From NCBI GenBank assembly GCA_024644045.1, contig JAHELT010000287.1, positions 1 to 40,679 on the forward strand: a DNA stretch of 40,679 bases. Direction: 5' to 3'. The notes below the pieces were generated by a model that was not told where the DNA came from, did not search any database, and saw nothing but the letters and a program-made list of their open reading frames with translations. How positions within the stretch are numbered: the first letter of the stretch is position 1; each line of letters begins with the position of its first letter. The translations under genes and the position numbers were made by a program. Origin of the DNA: Chromatiales bacterium. Its GTDB lineage: Bacteria; Pseudomonadota; Gammaproteobacteria; JAHELT01. Shown here piece by piece: positions 16,691 to 24,734 of the stretch.

Positions 16691-19393
16691 ATGAGCGACA
16701 AAGCCCCCCTCGTGCTGGTGGACGGATCGTCCTACCTGTACCGGGCGTTCTACGCCCTGGACAAGCAACGCACCGTGCTGAGCAACTCGCGGGGTGAGCC
16801 GACCGGCGTGATCTACGTGGTCGGGAACATGATCCGCAAGCTGCGCACCGACTACCAGCCCCGCTACATGGCTGTGGTTTTCGACGCCAAGGGCAAGACC
16901 TTTCGCGACGCGCTGTATGATCAGTACAAGGCGACGCGTCCGCCGATGCCCGACGACCTGCGCCGTCAGATAGCGCCGCTGCACGAGCTGCTGGCCGCAC
17001 AGGGTTACCCGATGCCGGTGATCGAGGGCGTCGAAGCCGACGACGTGATCGGCACGCTCGCCCGCGAGGCGCGCGAAGCCGGCATGCAGGTGGTGATTTC
17101 CACCGGCGACAAGGACATGGCACAGCTGGTCGGCGAGGGAGTGACGCTGATCAACACCATGAGCAACCAGCTGCTCGACCGCGACGCGGTGCTGGCAAAG
17201 TTCGGTGTGCCGCCGGAGCAGATCATCGACTTTCTCGCGCTGGTCGGCGACACCAGCGACAACATCCCGGGTGTCCCCAAATGCGGTCCCAAGACTGCCG
17301 CCAAGTGGCTTGCCGAGTACGGCTCGCTCGACGAGGTGATTGCGAATGCCGGCAGCGTAAAAGGCAAGATCGGCGAGAGCCTGCGCATGAGCATCGAGCA
17401 CCTGCCGCTCTCACGCCAGCTGGTAACCATCAAGCTGGACGTGGACATGGACGTGCACCCGCAGGACCTGGCGCTTGGCGAACCCGACACGCCGCGGCTG
17501 CGCGAGCTGCTGGCGCGTTTTGAGATCCGCTCCTGGCTGGACGACGTCGAGACGCTGGCCCCGGCACAGCCGCAGCCGGCCGCGGCGCGCGATTACACCA
17601 CCATTCTCAGCGCCGGTGACCTCGAGGGCTGGCTCGGCAGGCTGCGGGCGGCGGAGGCTTTCTGTATCGATACCGAGACCACCCGGGTGCAATACATGGA
17701 AGCGGAGATCGTCGGCGTGTCTTTCAGCGTGCAGCCCGGCGAGGCTGCCTATGTGCCGCTCGCGCATGACAGCTCCGCTGCGCCCGAGCAGCTCGCGCGC
17801 GACCAGGTGCTCGATCAGCTGCGTCCGTTGCTGGAGGATCCGCAGCGCCCGAAGATCGGCCAGAACCTGAAGTACTGCCGCAACGTGCTCGCCAACTACG
17901 GCATCACCCTGAACGGTATCGCGCATGACACCATGCTGCAGTCCTACGTGCTCGATTCCACCGCCACGCGGCACGACCTGGATTCGCTGGCGGAGAAGTA
18001 CCTGGCCGTCAAGACCGTGCACTACGAGGAGATCGGCGGCAAGGGTGCGAAACAGCTGAGCTTCGACCAGATCGACCTGGCGCAGGCGGCGCCCTACGCG
18101 TGCCAGGACGCCGACGTGGCGCTGCAGCTGCACCGTCACCTGTGGCCGATGCTTCAGGCCGAGCCCGCGCTGCGCCGCGTGTACGAGGAGATCGAAATGC
18201 CGCTGGTGCCGGTGCTCTCGCGCGTGGAGCGAAACGGCGTGGCGCTGGATACCGGGATGCTGGCCAAGCAGTCGCGCGAGCTGGCGAAAAAGATGAAGTC
18301 TCTGGAAGCGCGCGCGTATGCGCTCGCCGAGGGCGAGTTCAACCTGGGCTCACCAAAGCAAATTCAGGAGATACTCTACGATCGCCTGGAACTGCCGGTG
18401 CTGCGCAAGACGCCGAAGGGCCAGCCGTCGACGGCCGAGGACGCGCTGGCCGAGCTGGCGCAAGACTACGAGCTGCCGCGCGTCATCCTCGACCATCGGG
18501 CGCTGAACAAGCTGCGCTCGACCTACACCGAGAAGCTGCCGGACATGATCAGCCCCGGCACCGGCCGCCTGCACACCTCCTACCGCCAGGCGATCGCCTC
18601 GACCGGCCGCCTGTCGTCGAACGAGCCGAACCTGCAGAACATACCGGTGCGCACCGAAGAGGGCCGGCGCATCCGCCAGGCCTTCGTCGCGCCGCCCGGC
18701 TGTCTGCTGCTCGCAGCCGACTACTCGCAGATCGAGCTGCGCATCATGGCCCATCTGTCCGGCGACGCGGGACTGCTGGGCGCGTTCGCCAGGGGCCAGG
18801 ACATCCATCGCAGCACCGCTGCGGAGGTCTTCGGGGTCGAGCTGGAGAGCGTCACGGGCGAGCAGCGACGGGCCGCGAAGGCGATCAACTTCGGGCTGAT
18901 CTACGGGATGTCGGCCTTCGGCCTGGGCCGCCAGCTCGGCATCAAGCGTGGCGAAGCGCAGGCGTACGTCGATCTGTACTTCTCGCGCTACCCGGGCGTC
19001 AGGCAGTACATGGATCGGACCCGCGAGCGCGCCCGGGAAGACGGCTTCGTCGAGACGGTGTTCGGACGGCGCCTGTATCTGCCGACGATCAACGCGCGCG
19101 GTGCGCAGGTGCGGGCTGCGGCTGAACGCACCGCCATCAACGCGCCGATGCAGGGCAGCGCCGCCGATATCATCAAGCGCGCGATGATCGCGGTCGACGA
19201 GCGACTGCGGCGCGAGGGCTTCGCGGCCCGCATGATCATGCAGGTGCACGACGAGCTGGTCTTCGAGGTCGACGCGGGCCACGAACGCGGGCTCGAAGAC
19301 ATGGTGCGCGAGCACATGCAGGCGGCCGCGCAGCTCGAAGTCGCACTGGTGGTCGACGTGGGTATCGGCGGCAACTGGGACGAGGCGCACTAG
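16691..19393 (+). CDS. polA: DNA polymerase I
   Basis: Repair and Okazaki-fragment polymerase, 900 residues. Domains in order: 5'-3' exonuclease (1-290, with VDGSSYLYRAF, EADDVIGTLA and GDTSDNIPG), 3'-5' exonuclease (about 320-490) and the family A polymerase (about 520-900) with motif A DYSQIELRIMAHLSGD, the O-helix RRAAKAINFGLIYG and motif C VHDELV. In the proofreading domain Asp327 and Glu329 (DTET) and Asp473 (YACQD) are present, but the motif II residue that is Asp424 in E. coli (KYDR) is Cys396 here (KYCR; TGC at 17876-17878). Proofreading may thus be weak or absent. The ATG at 16691 gives the normal N-terminus. Confidence 0.97.
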   Translation: MSDKAPLVLVDGSSYLYRAFYALDKQRTVLSNSRGEPTGVIYVVGNMIRKLRTDYQPRYMAVVFDAKGKTFRDALYDQYKATRPPMPDDLRRQIAPLHELLAAQGYPMPVIEGVEADDVIGTLAREAREAGMQVVISTGDKDMAQLVGEGVTLINTMSNQLLDRDAVLAKFGVPPEQIIDFLALVGDTSDNIPGVPKCGPKTAAKWLAEYGSLDEVIANAGSVKGKIGESLRMSIEHLPLSRQLVTIKLDVDMDVHPQDLALGEPDTPRLRELLARFEIRSWLDDVETLAPAQPQPAAARDYTTILSAGDLEGWLGRLRAAEAFCIDTETTRVQYMEAEIVGVSFSVQPGEAAYVPLAHDSSAAPEQLARDQVLDQLRPLLEDPQRPKIGQNLKYCRNVLANYGITLNGIAHDTMLQSYVLDSTATRHDLDSLAEKYLAVKTVHYEEIGGKGAKQLSFDQIDLAQAAPYACQDADVALQLHRHLWPMLQAEPALRRVYEEIEMPLVPVLSRVERNGVALDTGMLAKQSRELAKKMKSLEARAYALAEGEFNLGSPKQIQEILYDRLELPVLRKTPKGQPSTAEDALAELAQDYELPRVILDHRALNKLRSTYTEKLPDMISPGTGRLHTSYRQAIASTGRLSSNEPNLQNIPVRTEEGRRIRQAFVAPPGCLLLAADYSQIELRIMAHLSGDAGLLGAFARGQDIHRSTAAEVFGVELESVTGEQRRAAKAINFGLIYGMSAFGLGRQLGIKRGEAQAYVDLYFSRYPGVRQYMDRTRERAREDGFVETVFGRRLYLPTINARGAQVRAAAERTAINAPMQGSAADIIKRAMIAVDERLRREGFAARMIMQVHDELVFEVDAGHERGLEDMVREHMQAAAQLEVALVVDVGIGGNWDEAH

Positions 19394-19420
19394 CACTCGG
19401 TCGGGCTCAGGGCATAAAAA

Positions 19421-19450
19421 GACCCCGGAGCCGTTACCGGTTCCGGGGTC
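19421..19450 (-). terminator. Strong intrinsic terminator (leftward reading)
   Basis: A 13-bp stem with one G-T pair and a TTAC loop (19421-19433 with 19438-19450). Read leftward it is followed directly by five T residues (AAAAA at 19416-19420 on the given strand), the standard Rho-independent form. It lies 28 bases after the polA stop, so it ends a leftward transcript from the engB side and may also act as a weaker stop for polA mRNA. Confidence 0.75.
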
Positions 19451-19547
19451 AATACTTCCCGGCTGGGGAAGCCGGGCGCCTACCCAGGGAGGCGGGTAGG
19501 CTAGCGCCGGGCTTCAGCGCTGTACCGGATAAGACTGCCGCCGCAGT
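19421..19547. ncRNA. Structured polA-engB intergenic region, candidate small RNA
   Basis: Four stem-loops follow one another: 19421-19450 (13 bp), 19458-19476 (CCCGGCT/AGCCGGG, loop GGGGA), 19479-19500 (CCTACCC/GGGTAGG, loop AGGGAGGC) and 19534-19547 (ACTGC/GCAGT). A larger imperfect palindrome spans 19468-19515. Read rightward, GGA sits in two loops and a seven-T run occurs at 19595-19601; read leftward, the set ends in a canonical terminator. In E. coli the sRNA Spot 42, and in Pseudomonas ErsA, sit between polA and engB. I see no sequence match to either, so this is a positional and structural candidate with strand unsettled. Confidence 0.4.
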
Positions 19548-19724
19548 GCCGAGTTCCCGTCCCCGAAGCAACATTAAGTGTCGGTAATAATTGGTTTTTT
19601 TGCGTATTTCGCGTGCTTAGCCGCCTGTTGCATGAAGGATAACTCCGGGCATCCCTGCGCCTTGCGCCCTGCGGGCCAGCTAATGGCTGTTCAAATTGTC
19701 CCAGACGATTTAGTCACTTCTCAG

Positions 19725-19835
19725 GGAAAATCTGGCTAAGTAGATTGGACGATCGTGTGCAGAGTAGTAGCCGGCCTGTTGCTCAAGGTGGATCGTTCGC
19801 CACTATCGACGTCGGATGGCGACGCCAGATTTTCC
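19725..19835. repeat. Inverted repeat in the polA-engB interval
   Basis: GGAAAATCTGGC at 19725-19736 returns as its exact reverse complement at 19824-19835. The 87 bases between hold further partial complementarity (GGACGATCG versus GGATCGTTC). No transposase fragment is recognisable in the interval; a 63-codon leftward frame across it has no family resemblance. It could be a small non-autonomous element, a REP-like unit or part of an engB 3' region. Confidence 0.4.
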
Positions 19836-19948
19836 TGAACGTGAACAGGGACAAACTTCCCTTGGCAATGACGCACAAGTACCTGCGTAACGGTTTGATT
19901 TGATTGTAAAACGCAGCGACTCGTCACCGCTTTCGTGCAGCATGCGGG

Positions 19949-20593
19949 TTAGGCGAGCCAGCCGTCCAGCACCGCGTGGCAAGCCTGGATGCCGCGTCCC
20001 CGGGTTGCCGAAAAAAGCTGCACCTCGGCGTCGCCGCGCCGTTCGCGCAGCTCGGCGCGGACGCTTCGCACGACGTTGTGCGCGGCATTGGATCCGAGCT
20101 TGTCGGCCTTGTTCAGCAGGCAGTGCAGCGGCGTACGGCGCTCACCCAGCAGGTCGATCATCTGCCAGTCGAGCTCGGTCAGCCCGCGCCGGATGTCGAC
20201 GACCAGCACCAGGCCGCGCAGCGCCTCGCGAGCGAGGAAGTAGCGGCCCAGCTCGTGCCGCCAGTGGTTGCGCTGGGCGTGCGAGACTTTGGCGTAGCCG
20301 TAGCCCAGCAGGTCGATGAGGTAGCGCCCCTCTGCGACCCGGAAGCAGTTGAGCGCCTGCGTGCGGCCGGGGGTCTTGCTGATGCGCGCGAGCCCGGCGT
20401 TACGTGACAATGTGTTGATCACGCTCGATTTTCCGGCGTTGGAGCGCCCCGCAAACGCCACTTCGGACACGCTGTCCGGCGGCAGCTGGGCGACTTTTTG
20501 CGCGCTCAGCACGAAGCGCGCCGCATCATAAGCGAACGCGCCGCGCGGCGACTCGCCGCTCGCCTCGAATTTTCCCGGGTCGCCTGCTACCAT
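19949..20593 (-). CDS. engB: Ribosome biogenesis GTPase EngB (YihA/YsxC)
   Basis: Essential GTPase acting in 50S subunit assembly. All G motifs are visible: G1 GRSNAGKS (49-56), G2 within ISKTPGRTQALN, G3 DLLGYGYA (94-101, where most relatives have DLPGYGYA), G4 NKADKL (161-166) and G5 FSATRGRG. Length 214 is normal. It is divergent from the cytochrome gene with about 60 bases between starts, and the nearest leftward terminator is the hairpin at 19421-19450. Confidence 0.94.
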   Translation of the reverse strand: MVAGDPGKFEASGESPRGAFAYDAARFVLSAQKVAQLPPDSVSEVAFAGRSNAGKSSVINTLSRNAGLARISKTPGRTQALNCFRVAEGRYLIDLLGYGYAKVSHAQRNHWRHELGRYFLAREALRGLVLVVDIRRGLTELDWQMIDLLGERRTPLHCLLNKADKLGSNAAHNVVRSVRAELRERRGDAEVQLFSATRGRGIQACHAVLDGWLA

Positions 20594-20652
20594 TTGCGCG
20601 CTTTTTGGCCGGATTCCGGTGCCCGCCGGAGTTTACTGGAGTAATCGACGAA

Positions 20653-21264
20653 ATGAAGAGAATCTCGCTGACGGGATTGATGGTCGCCACCGCCTGTCTG
20701 GCGCTGCCGGCGTGGTCGGCCGGCGACGTGGCGGCCGGCAAGCAGAAATCGGCTACCTGTGCGGCATGCCACGGCGCCGACGGCAACAGCGTCGCACCTA
20801 ATTTTCCCAAGCTGGCCGGGCTCGGCGAAGGCTACCTGAGCAGGCAGCTGCACGCGTACCGCAGGGGCGAAACGCGGGCCAATCCAAGCATGGCGCCGAT
20901 GGCGGCGAACCTGAGCGATCAGGACATCGAGGATCTGGCCGCCTACTACGCCGCGCAGAAACGCAGCTTCGGCGTGGCCAACGAGGACCTGGTGTCGCGC
21001 GGCGAGGCCATCTACCGCGGCGGCATCAGCGGGTCCAACATCGGCGCCTGCATCGGCTGCCACGGCCCGCGCGGTTCCGGCAACCCGGCGGCGCGGTTCC
21101 CGGCAGTGTCCGGCCAGCACGCGCAGTACCTTGCCGATCAGCTGATGAAGTTCCGCGCCGGCGAGCGCAGCAGCGACCCCAACCGCATGATGCGCAACAT
21201 CGCCAACCGCATGACCGACGACGAAATCCAGGCGGTTGCCTCCTACATGTCGGGATTGTATTGA
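20653..21264 (+). CDS. Di-heme cytochrome c4
   Basis: Periplasmic, usually membrane-associated electron carrier to terminal oxidases. Signal peptide MKRISLTGLMVATACLALPAWSA, then two cytochrome c halves with heme sites CAACH (36-40) and CIGCH (133-137). Methionine candidates for the sixth ligands lie in NPSMAPMAANL and RMMRNIANRM. The frame is open to a TTG at 20605, but the ATG at 20653 begins the signal peptide, giving 203 residues, normal for c4. Order engB-cc4-dsbA is the Pseudomonas arrangement. The family call as c4 rests on the two-half layout and context. Confidence 0.9.
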   Translation: MKRISLTGLMVATACLALPAWSAGDVAAGKQKSATCAACHGADGNSVAPNFPKLAGLGEGYLSRQLHAYRRGETRANPSMAPMAANLSDQDIEDLAAYYAAQKRSFGVANEDLVSRGEAIYRGGISGSNIGACIGCHGPRGSGNPAARFPAVSGQHAQYLADQLMKFRAGERSSDPNRMMRNIANRMTDDEIQAVASYMSGLY

Positions 21265-21333
21265 ACTCCGAACCGCCCCGCGCGGTCAGTCTTGAGAAGG
21301 GCAACCAGTTACCGGAACGGGATATCCGCCTAG

Positions 21334-21954
21334 ATGATTAAATCTGCTGTTCGTACCGCGCGCTGGGTCGTCGCGCTTGCGCTCGTGCTGAGCGCGCAGG
21401 CACACGCCCAGGGGAACTATGACGTCGTGTCGCCGCCACAGCCCACCGAGGTCGCCGATGGCGTCGAGGTGCTGGAGTTTTTCTGGTACGGGTGCCCGCA
21501 CTGCTATGCCTTTCACCCGTACGTGGATGGCTGGGCGGCGCGCAAGCCCGCCAACGTCAAGTTCAAGATGGTGGCCGCACCGCTCAACCCGGCGTGGACG
21601 ATCCACTCGCGGGCCTACTACGCCGCCGAGGTGCTGGAGGTGCTCGACAAGTTCCACGAGCCGTTCTTCGACGCCATTCACAAGCAGGGCAAGCGTATGC
21701 GCAAAGAGGACGAGATCGTCAGCTTTGCGCAGGGGCTGGGCATCGATGGCGCGGCGTTCCGCGATGCGATGAATTCATTCGCCACCGAGACCCGCATGCG
21801 CCGGGCGCTGCAGCTGGCCGACGCCTACCGCATCTCCGGCGTGCCAACGATGGCCGTGAACGGCAAGTACACGACCTCCGCCAGCCGCGCGGGCGGCTAT
21901 CCGCAGATGATCCAGGTGATCGAGCAGCTGGTCGCCCGCGAGGGCGGCAGCTGA
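21334..21954 (+). CDS. dsbA: Thiol:disulfide interchange protein DsbA
   Basis: Periplasmic oxidase that introduces disulfides into exported proteins. Signal peptide to about residue 26 (AQAHAQ), thioredoxin fold with the active site C54-P-H-C57 (FFWYGCPHC) and the cis-proline loop SGVPTM (Pro171). The helical insert and length (206) match gammaproteobacterial DsbA of the Pseudomonas group. It follows the cytochrome gene by 70 bases and probably shares its transcript. Confidence 0.94.
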   Translation: MIKSAVRTARWVVALALVLSAQAHAQGNYDVVSPPQPTEVADGVEVLEFFWYGCPHCYAFHPYVDGWAARKPANVKFKMVAAPLNPAWTIHSRAYYAAEVLEVLDKFHEPFFDAIHKQGKRMRKEDEIVSFAQGLGIDGAAFRDAMNSFATETRMRRALQLADAYRISGVPTMAVNGKYTTSASRAGGYPQMIQVIEQLVAREGGS

Positions 21955-21974
21955 GGGTACAGCTCCGCTCGCCC

Positions 21975-21992
21975 GTCCGGCGCTCGCCGGAC
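21975..21992. terminator. Hairpin after dsbA
   Basis: GTCCGGCG-CT-CGCCGGAC is a perfect 8-bp inverted repeat beginning 20 bases after the dsbA stop. No T-run follows, so it may act with Rho or protect the mRNA end rather than terminate by itself. Confidence 0.4.
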
Positions 21993-22029
21993 CGGATGTC
22001 GCGAGCGGCTGGCGCATTCTGTCCCACTC

Positions 22030-22126
22030 CGATGCCCCGCGTTGGCCGTCAAGGGCCTGAGTCTCGCGGGTTTCGGCAGTGCCCTTGACGACCGCCAGGG
22101 CAGGCTCGCACTGCCTGGCCGAATCG
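22030..22126 (+). ncRNA. Moco/tungsten-cofactor riboswitch-like leader
   Basis: The 288-base gap before the aldehyde oxidoreductase operon holds a compact fold. Its blocks, in order, are CGATGCC (22030-22036), TTGGCCGT (22042-22049), a 10-bp stem CGTCAAGGGC/GCCCTTGACG (22047-22056 with 22081-22090), CGCCAGGGCAG closing on CTGCCTGGC (22093-22103 with 22111-22119), and ATCG (22123-22126) pairing back to the first block. From memory, the E. coli moaA leader (Moco RNA motif) has the same order, with TTGGCCGT, a variable stem, ACCAGGGCG and a closing GCCT. Position upstream of a tungstopterin enzyme and moaA fits. The outer P1 helix is not clear to me, so this is a probable, not proven, assignment. 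Confidence 0.5.
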
Positions 22127-22242
22127 TCTATCCTCGTCGTTTACACACGCGCACCCGAATCTCCCGGGCGGCGTCCAATAATCATGATCCGAAGGCGCTC
22201 GAGAAACACCAACCGCGCCCTTAGCCAGGAGGAGAAGCGTCG

Positions 22243-22716
22243 ATGCTCCGATCTCTTCACATCACGCCCGAGAAATGCACCGGCTGCCTGCAGTGCGAGA
22301 TGGCCTGCAGCTTCGAAAATGAAGGCGTTTTCAATCCCGCAAAATCCCGCATCAAAGTGTTCACCTTTCACGAGGAAGGCCGCTTCGTGCCCTACACCTG
22401 CACGCAGTGTGCGGAAGCCTGGTGCATGCAGGCGTGCCCCGTGGAAGCGATTGTGGTCAATGCGGCGACGGGCTCCAAAGACGTGCTGGAAGACGTCTGT
22501 GTGGGGTGCAAAGTCTGCACCATCGCGTGCCCGTTCGGCACCGTGAACTACAACCAGGCAACCGGCAAGGTGATCAAATGCGACCTGTGCGGCGGCGATC
22601 CGGCTTGCGCCACCGCGTGCCCCACCGAGGCGATCACCTACATCGATTCCGACATGACCGGTTACGAACGTATGCGGGCGTGGGCGAGTAAAACCGACAC
22701 GGCCGCCAGCGCCTGA
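22243..22716 (+). CDS. aorA: Ferredoxin-like subunit of aldehyde oxidoreductase (AorA-like)
   Basis: Electron-transfer subunit of 157 residues with sixteen cysteines in four sets: 12/15/18/22, 53/56/61/65, 86/89/92/96 and 113/116/122/126, enough for four [4Fe-4S] clusters in the HycB/DmsB-like arrangement. No signal peptide, so cytoplasmic. It would carry electrons between the tungsten subunit and the flavin subunit. AGGAGGAG lies about eight bases before the ATG. It opens an operon whose next gene starts 13 bases after its stop. The gene symbol is by analogy with the Aromatoleum AorABC enzyme. Confidence 0.88.
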   Translation: MLRSLHITPEKCTGCLQCEMACSFENEGVFNPAKSRIKVFTFHEEGRFVPYTCTQCAEAWCMQACPVEAIVVNAATGSKDVLEDVCVGCKVCTIACPFGTVNYNQATGKVIKCDLCGGDPACATACPTEAITYIDSDMTGYERMRAWASKTDTAASA

Positions 22717-22729
22717 GGAGGTAAGAGTA

Positions 22730-24580
22730 ATGGCTTGGACAGGAAAAATCTTACGGGTCAATCTGACCTCCGGCAGCGTCAAGCAGGAGGCGCTGAACAT
22801 GGACTGGGCGCAGACCTACCTGGGCCAGCGCGGCCTGGCAACGAAGTACCTGGTCGAGGAGATCGACCCGAAGTGCGATCCGCTGGGCCCGGACAACAAG
22901 CTGATCATGGCCACCGGGCCGCTGACCGGCACCATGGCCTCCACCGGCGGGCGCTACTCGGTCATCTGCAAGAGCCCGCTGACGGGCTGCGTGGCCTGCT
23001 CGAACTCGGGCGGGTTCATCGGTGCGGAATTGAAGAACGCCGGCTGGGACATGATCATTTTCGAGGGCAAGAGCAAAAAGCCCGTGTATCTCTACGTGGA
23101 GAACGACAAGGCTGAGTTGCTGCCCGCCGACAAGATCTGGGGCACCTCGGTGTGGGCCACAGACGAGTGGCTGCACAAGAAGCACCAGGATCCGGCGCTG
23201 CGCATCGCCGCGGTCGGGCGGTCCGCCGAAAACGGCTGCCTCTATTCGGCAGTGATCAACGACCTGCACCGCGCCGCCGGACGTTCCGGCGTCGGCACCG
23301 TGATGGCCAGCAAGAATCTCAAAGCGGTGGCGGTTCGCGGCACCGCGGGCGTGGGCAACATCAAGGATCCGAAGCGCTTCATGCAGGCCACCACCGAGGC
23401 CAAGCAGGTGCTGGCGGAGAACGCGGTCACCGGCCAGGGGCTGCCGACCTACGGCACCCAGGTGCTGATGAACGTGATCAACGAGATCGGCGCGCTGCCG
23501 ACCCGCAACATGCGCGAAGTGCAGTTCGAGGGCGCGCACAAGATCTCCGCGGAGGCAATGGCCGAACCGCGCAAGAGCGACGGCAAAGCGAACCTGACGA
23601 CCAATGCCGGCTGCTTCGGCTGCACCATCGCCTGCGGGCGGATATCCACCATCGACCGTACCCATTTCACCATTGAGAACAAGCCCCAGTACTGGGGCAA
23701 CTCGGGCGGCCTCGAGTACGAGGCGGCCTGGGCGATGGGCACCGACACCGGGATCGACGACCTCGATGCCGTCACCTACGCGAACTTCATCTGCAACGAA
23801 GACGGCATGGACCCGATCACCTTCGGTGCCACGGTTGCCGCGGCAATGGAGCTGTACGAAGCCGGTGTGATCGGCGACAAGGAGACCGGCGGGATTGCGT
23901 TCAAGTTCGGCAACGCGCAAGCGCTGGCCAAAGCCGCGGAGATGGTCGCGACCGGCGAGGGTTTCGGTAAGGATCTGGCGCTCGGTTCCAAGAAGCTGTG
24001 CGAGAAGTACGGCCGTCCGGAGCTGTCGATGACCGTCAAGGGTCAGGAATTCCCCGCTTACGATCCGCGCGGGATACAGGGCATGGGACTGGCCTACGCC
24101 ACCTCCAACCGCGGTGCCTGCCACCTGCGCGGCTACACCGTGGCCTCCGAGGTACTGGGCATTCCCGAGAAGACAGACCCGCTGGTCACCGACGGCAAGG
24201 CGGGCCTGGTCAAGGCCTTCCAGGACGCCACGGCGGCCTTCGACTCCTCGGGGTTGTGCATCTTCACGAGCTTCGCCTGGACGCTGGAGAACGTCGCGCC
24301 GCAGCTGGACGCCGCCTGCGCCGGCGGCTGGTCGCCGGAACGTCTCGCCGAGGTGGGCGAGCGTATCTGGAACATGGAGCGCGAGTTCAATCTCGAGGCG
24401 GGCATGAAAGCGTCCGACGATACCCTGCCCAAGCGCCTTACCACCGAGAAGGCGAACACCGGTCCGGCGGAGGGCAAGGTCAACGGCCTGTCGGCCATGC
24501 TGCCCGAGTACTATGAGCTGCGCGGCTGGAGCAAGGACGGGAAACCGACGGACAAGACCCGGCAGCGCCTGGGTCTGTAA
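22730..24580 (+). CDS. aorB: Tungsten-type aldehyde:ferredoxin oxidoreductase, catalytic subunit
   Basis: Oxidises aldehydes to carboxylic acids, or in reverse reduces acids, at a bis-pyranopterin tungsten site. The 616-residue protein has the AOR N-terminal domain (GKILRVNLTSG, GPLTGT, GRYSVICKSPLTG) and the [4Fe-4S] ligands Cys295, Cys298, Cys302 and Cys510. EYEAAWAMG (329-337) and DPRGIQGMGLAYATSNRGACHLRG (in part, 445-468) are the pterin- and substrate-site signatures. No signal peptide. GAGGAGG precedes the ATG. Metal choice (W rather than Mo) is family knowledge. The enzyme class is rare in aerobic-type gammaproteobacteria and is likely expressed under cofactor control through the leader RNA. 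Confidence 0.93.
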   Translation: MAWTGKILRVNLTSGSVKQEALNMDWAQTYLGQRGLATKYLVEEIDPKCDPLGPDNKLIMATGPLTGTMASTGGRYSVICKSPLTGCVACSNSGGFIGAELKNAGWDMIIFEGKSKKPVYLYVENDKAELLPADKIWGTSVWATDEWLHKKHQDPALRIAAVGRSAENGCLYSAVINDLHRAAGRSGVGTVMASKNLKAVAVRGTAGVGNIKDPKRFMQATTEAKQVLAENAVTGQGLPTYGTQVLMNVINEIGALPTRNMREVQFEGAHKISAEAMAEPRKSDGKANLTTNAGCFGCTIACGRISTIDRTHFTIENKPQYWGNSGGLEYEAAWAMGTDTGIDDLDAVTYANFICNEDGMDPITFGATVAAAMELYEAGVIGDKETGGIAFKFGNAQALAKAAEMVATGEGFGKDLALGSKKLCEKYGRPELSMTVKGQEFPAYDPRGIQGMGLAYATSNRGACHLRGYTVASEVLGIPEKTDPLVTDGKAGLVKAFQDATAAFDSSGLCIFTSFAWTLENVAPQLDAACAGGWSPERLAEVGERIWNMEREFNLEAGMKASDDTLPKRLTTEKANTGPAEGKVNGLSAMLPEYYELRGWSKDGKPTDKTRQRLGL

Positions 24581-24601
24581 GCGACCAAGGAAGGGAGGAG
24601 A

Positions 24602-24661
24602 CGTATGGGGAGCCTCGTGGCTCCCCGTACGGTTATGCCGCCGTGTGCGAAGCACGGTGGC
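24602..24661 (+). promoter_or_regulatory. Double hairpin between aorB and aorC
   Basis: Two stem-loops in the 154-base gap: CGTATGGGGAGCC/GGCTCCCCGTACG with TCGT loop (24602-24631, 13 bp with one G-T pair) and GCCGCCGTG/CACGGTGGC with a seven-base loop (24637-24661, one G-T pair). No T-run follows. Placement inside an operon, right after the catalytic gene, is typical of structures that set segmental mRNA stability or partly stop transcription. Confidence 0.55.
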
Positions 24662-24734
24662 CTGCGTTAACAGTCATGCACGCCGGTTGCACGAGCGCAG
24701 TATCCCGGCGCGGACCCAGTAGAGAGAGTCGAAC

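Noticed and set aside
19736-19927. 63-residue leftward frame downstream of engB
   Set aside because: No ribosome site, no family resemblance, and it crosses one arm of the inverted repeat.
22751-24655. 634-residue leftward frame opposite aorB
   Set aside because: Antisense shadow of a GC-rich coding gene; the + strand product has all the AOR motifs.
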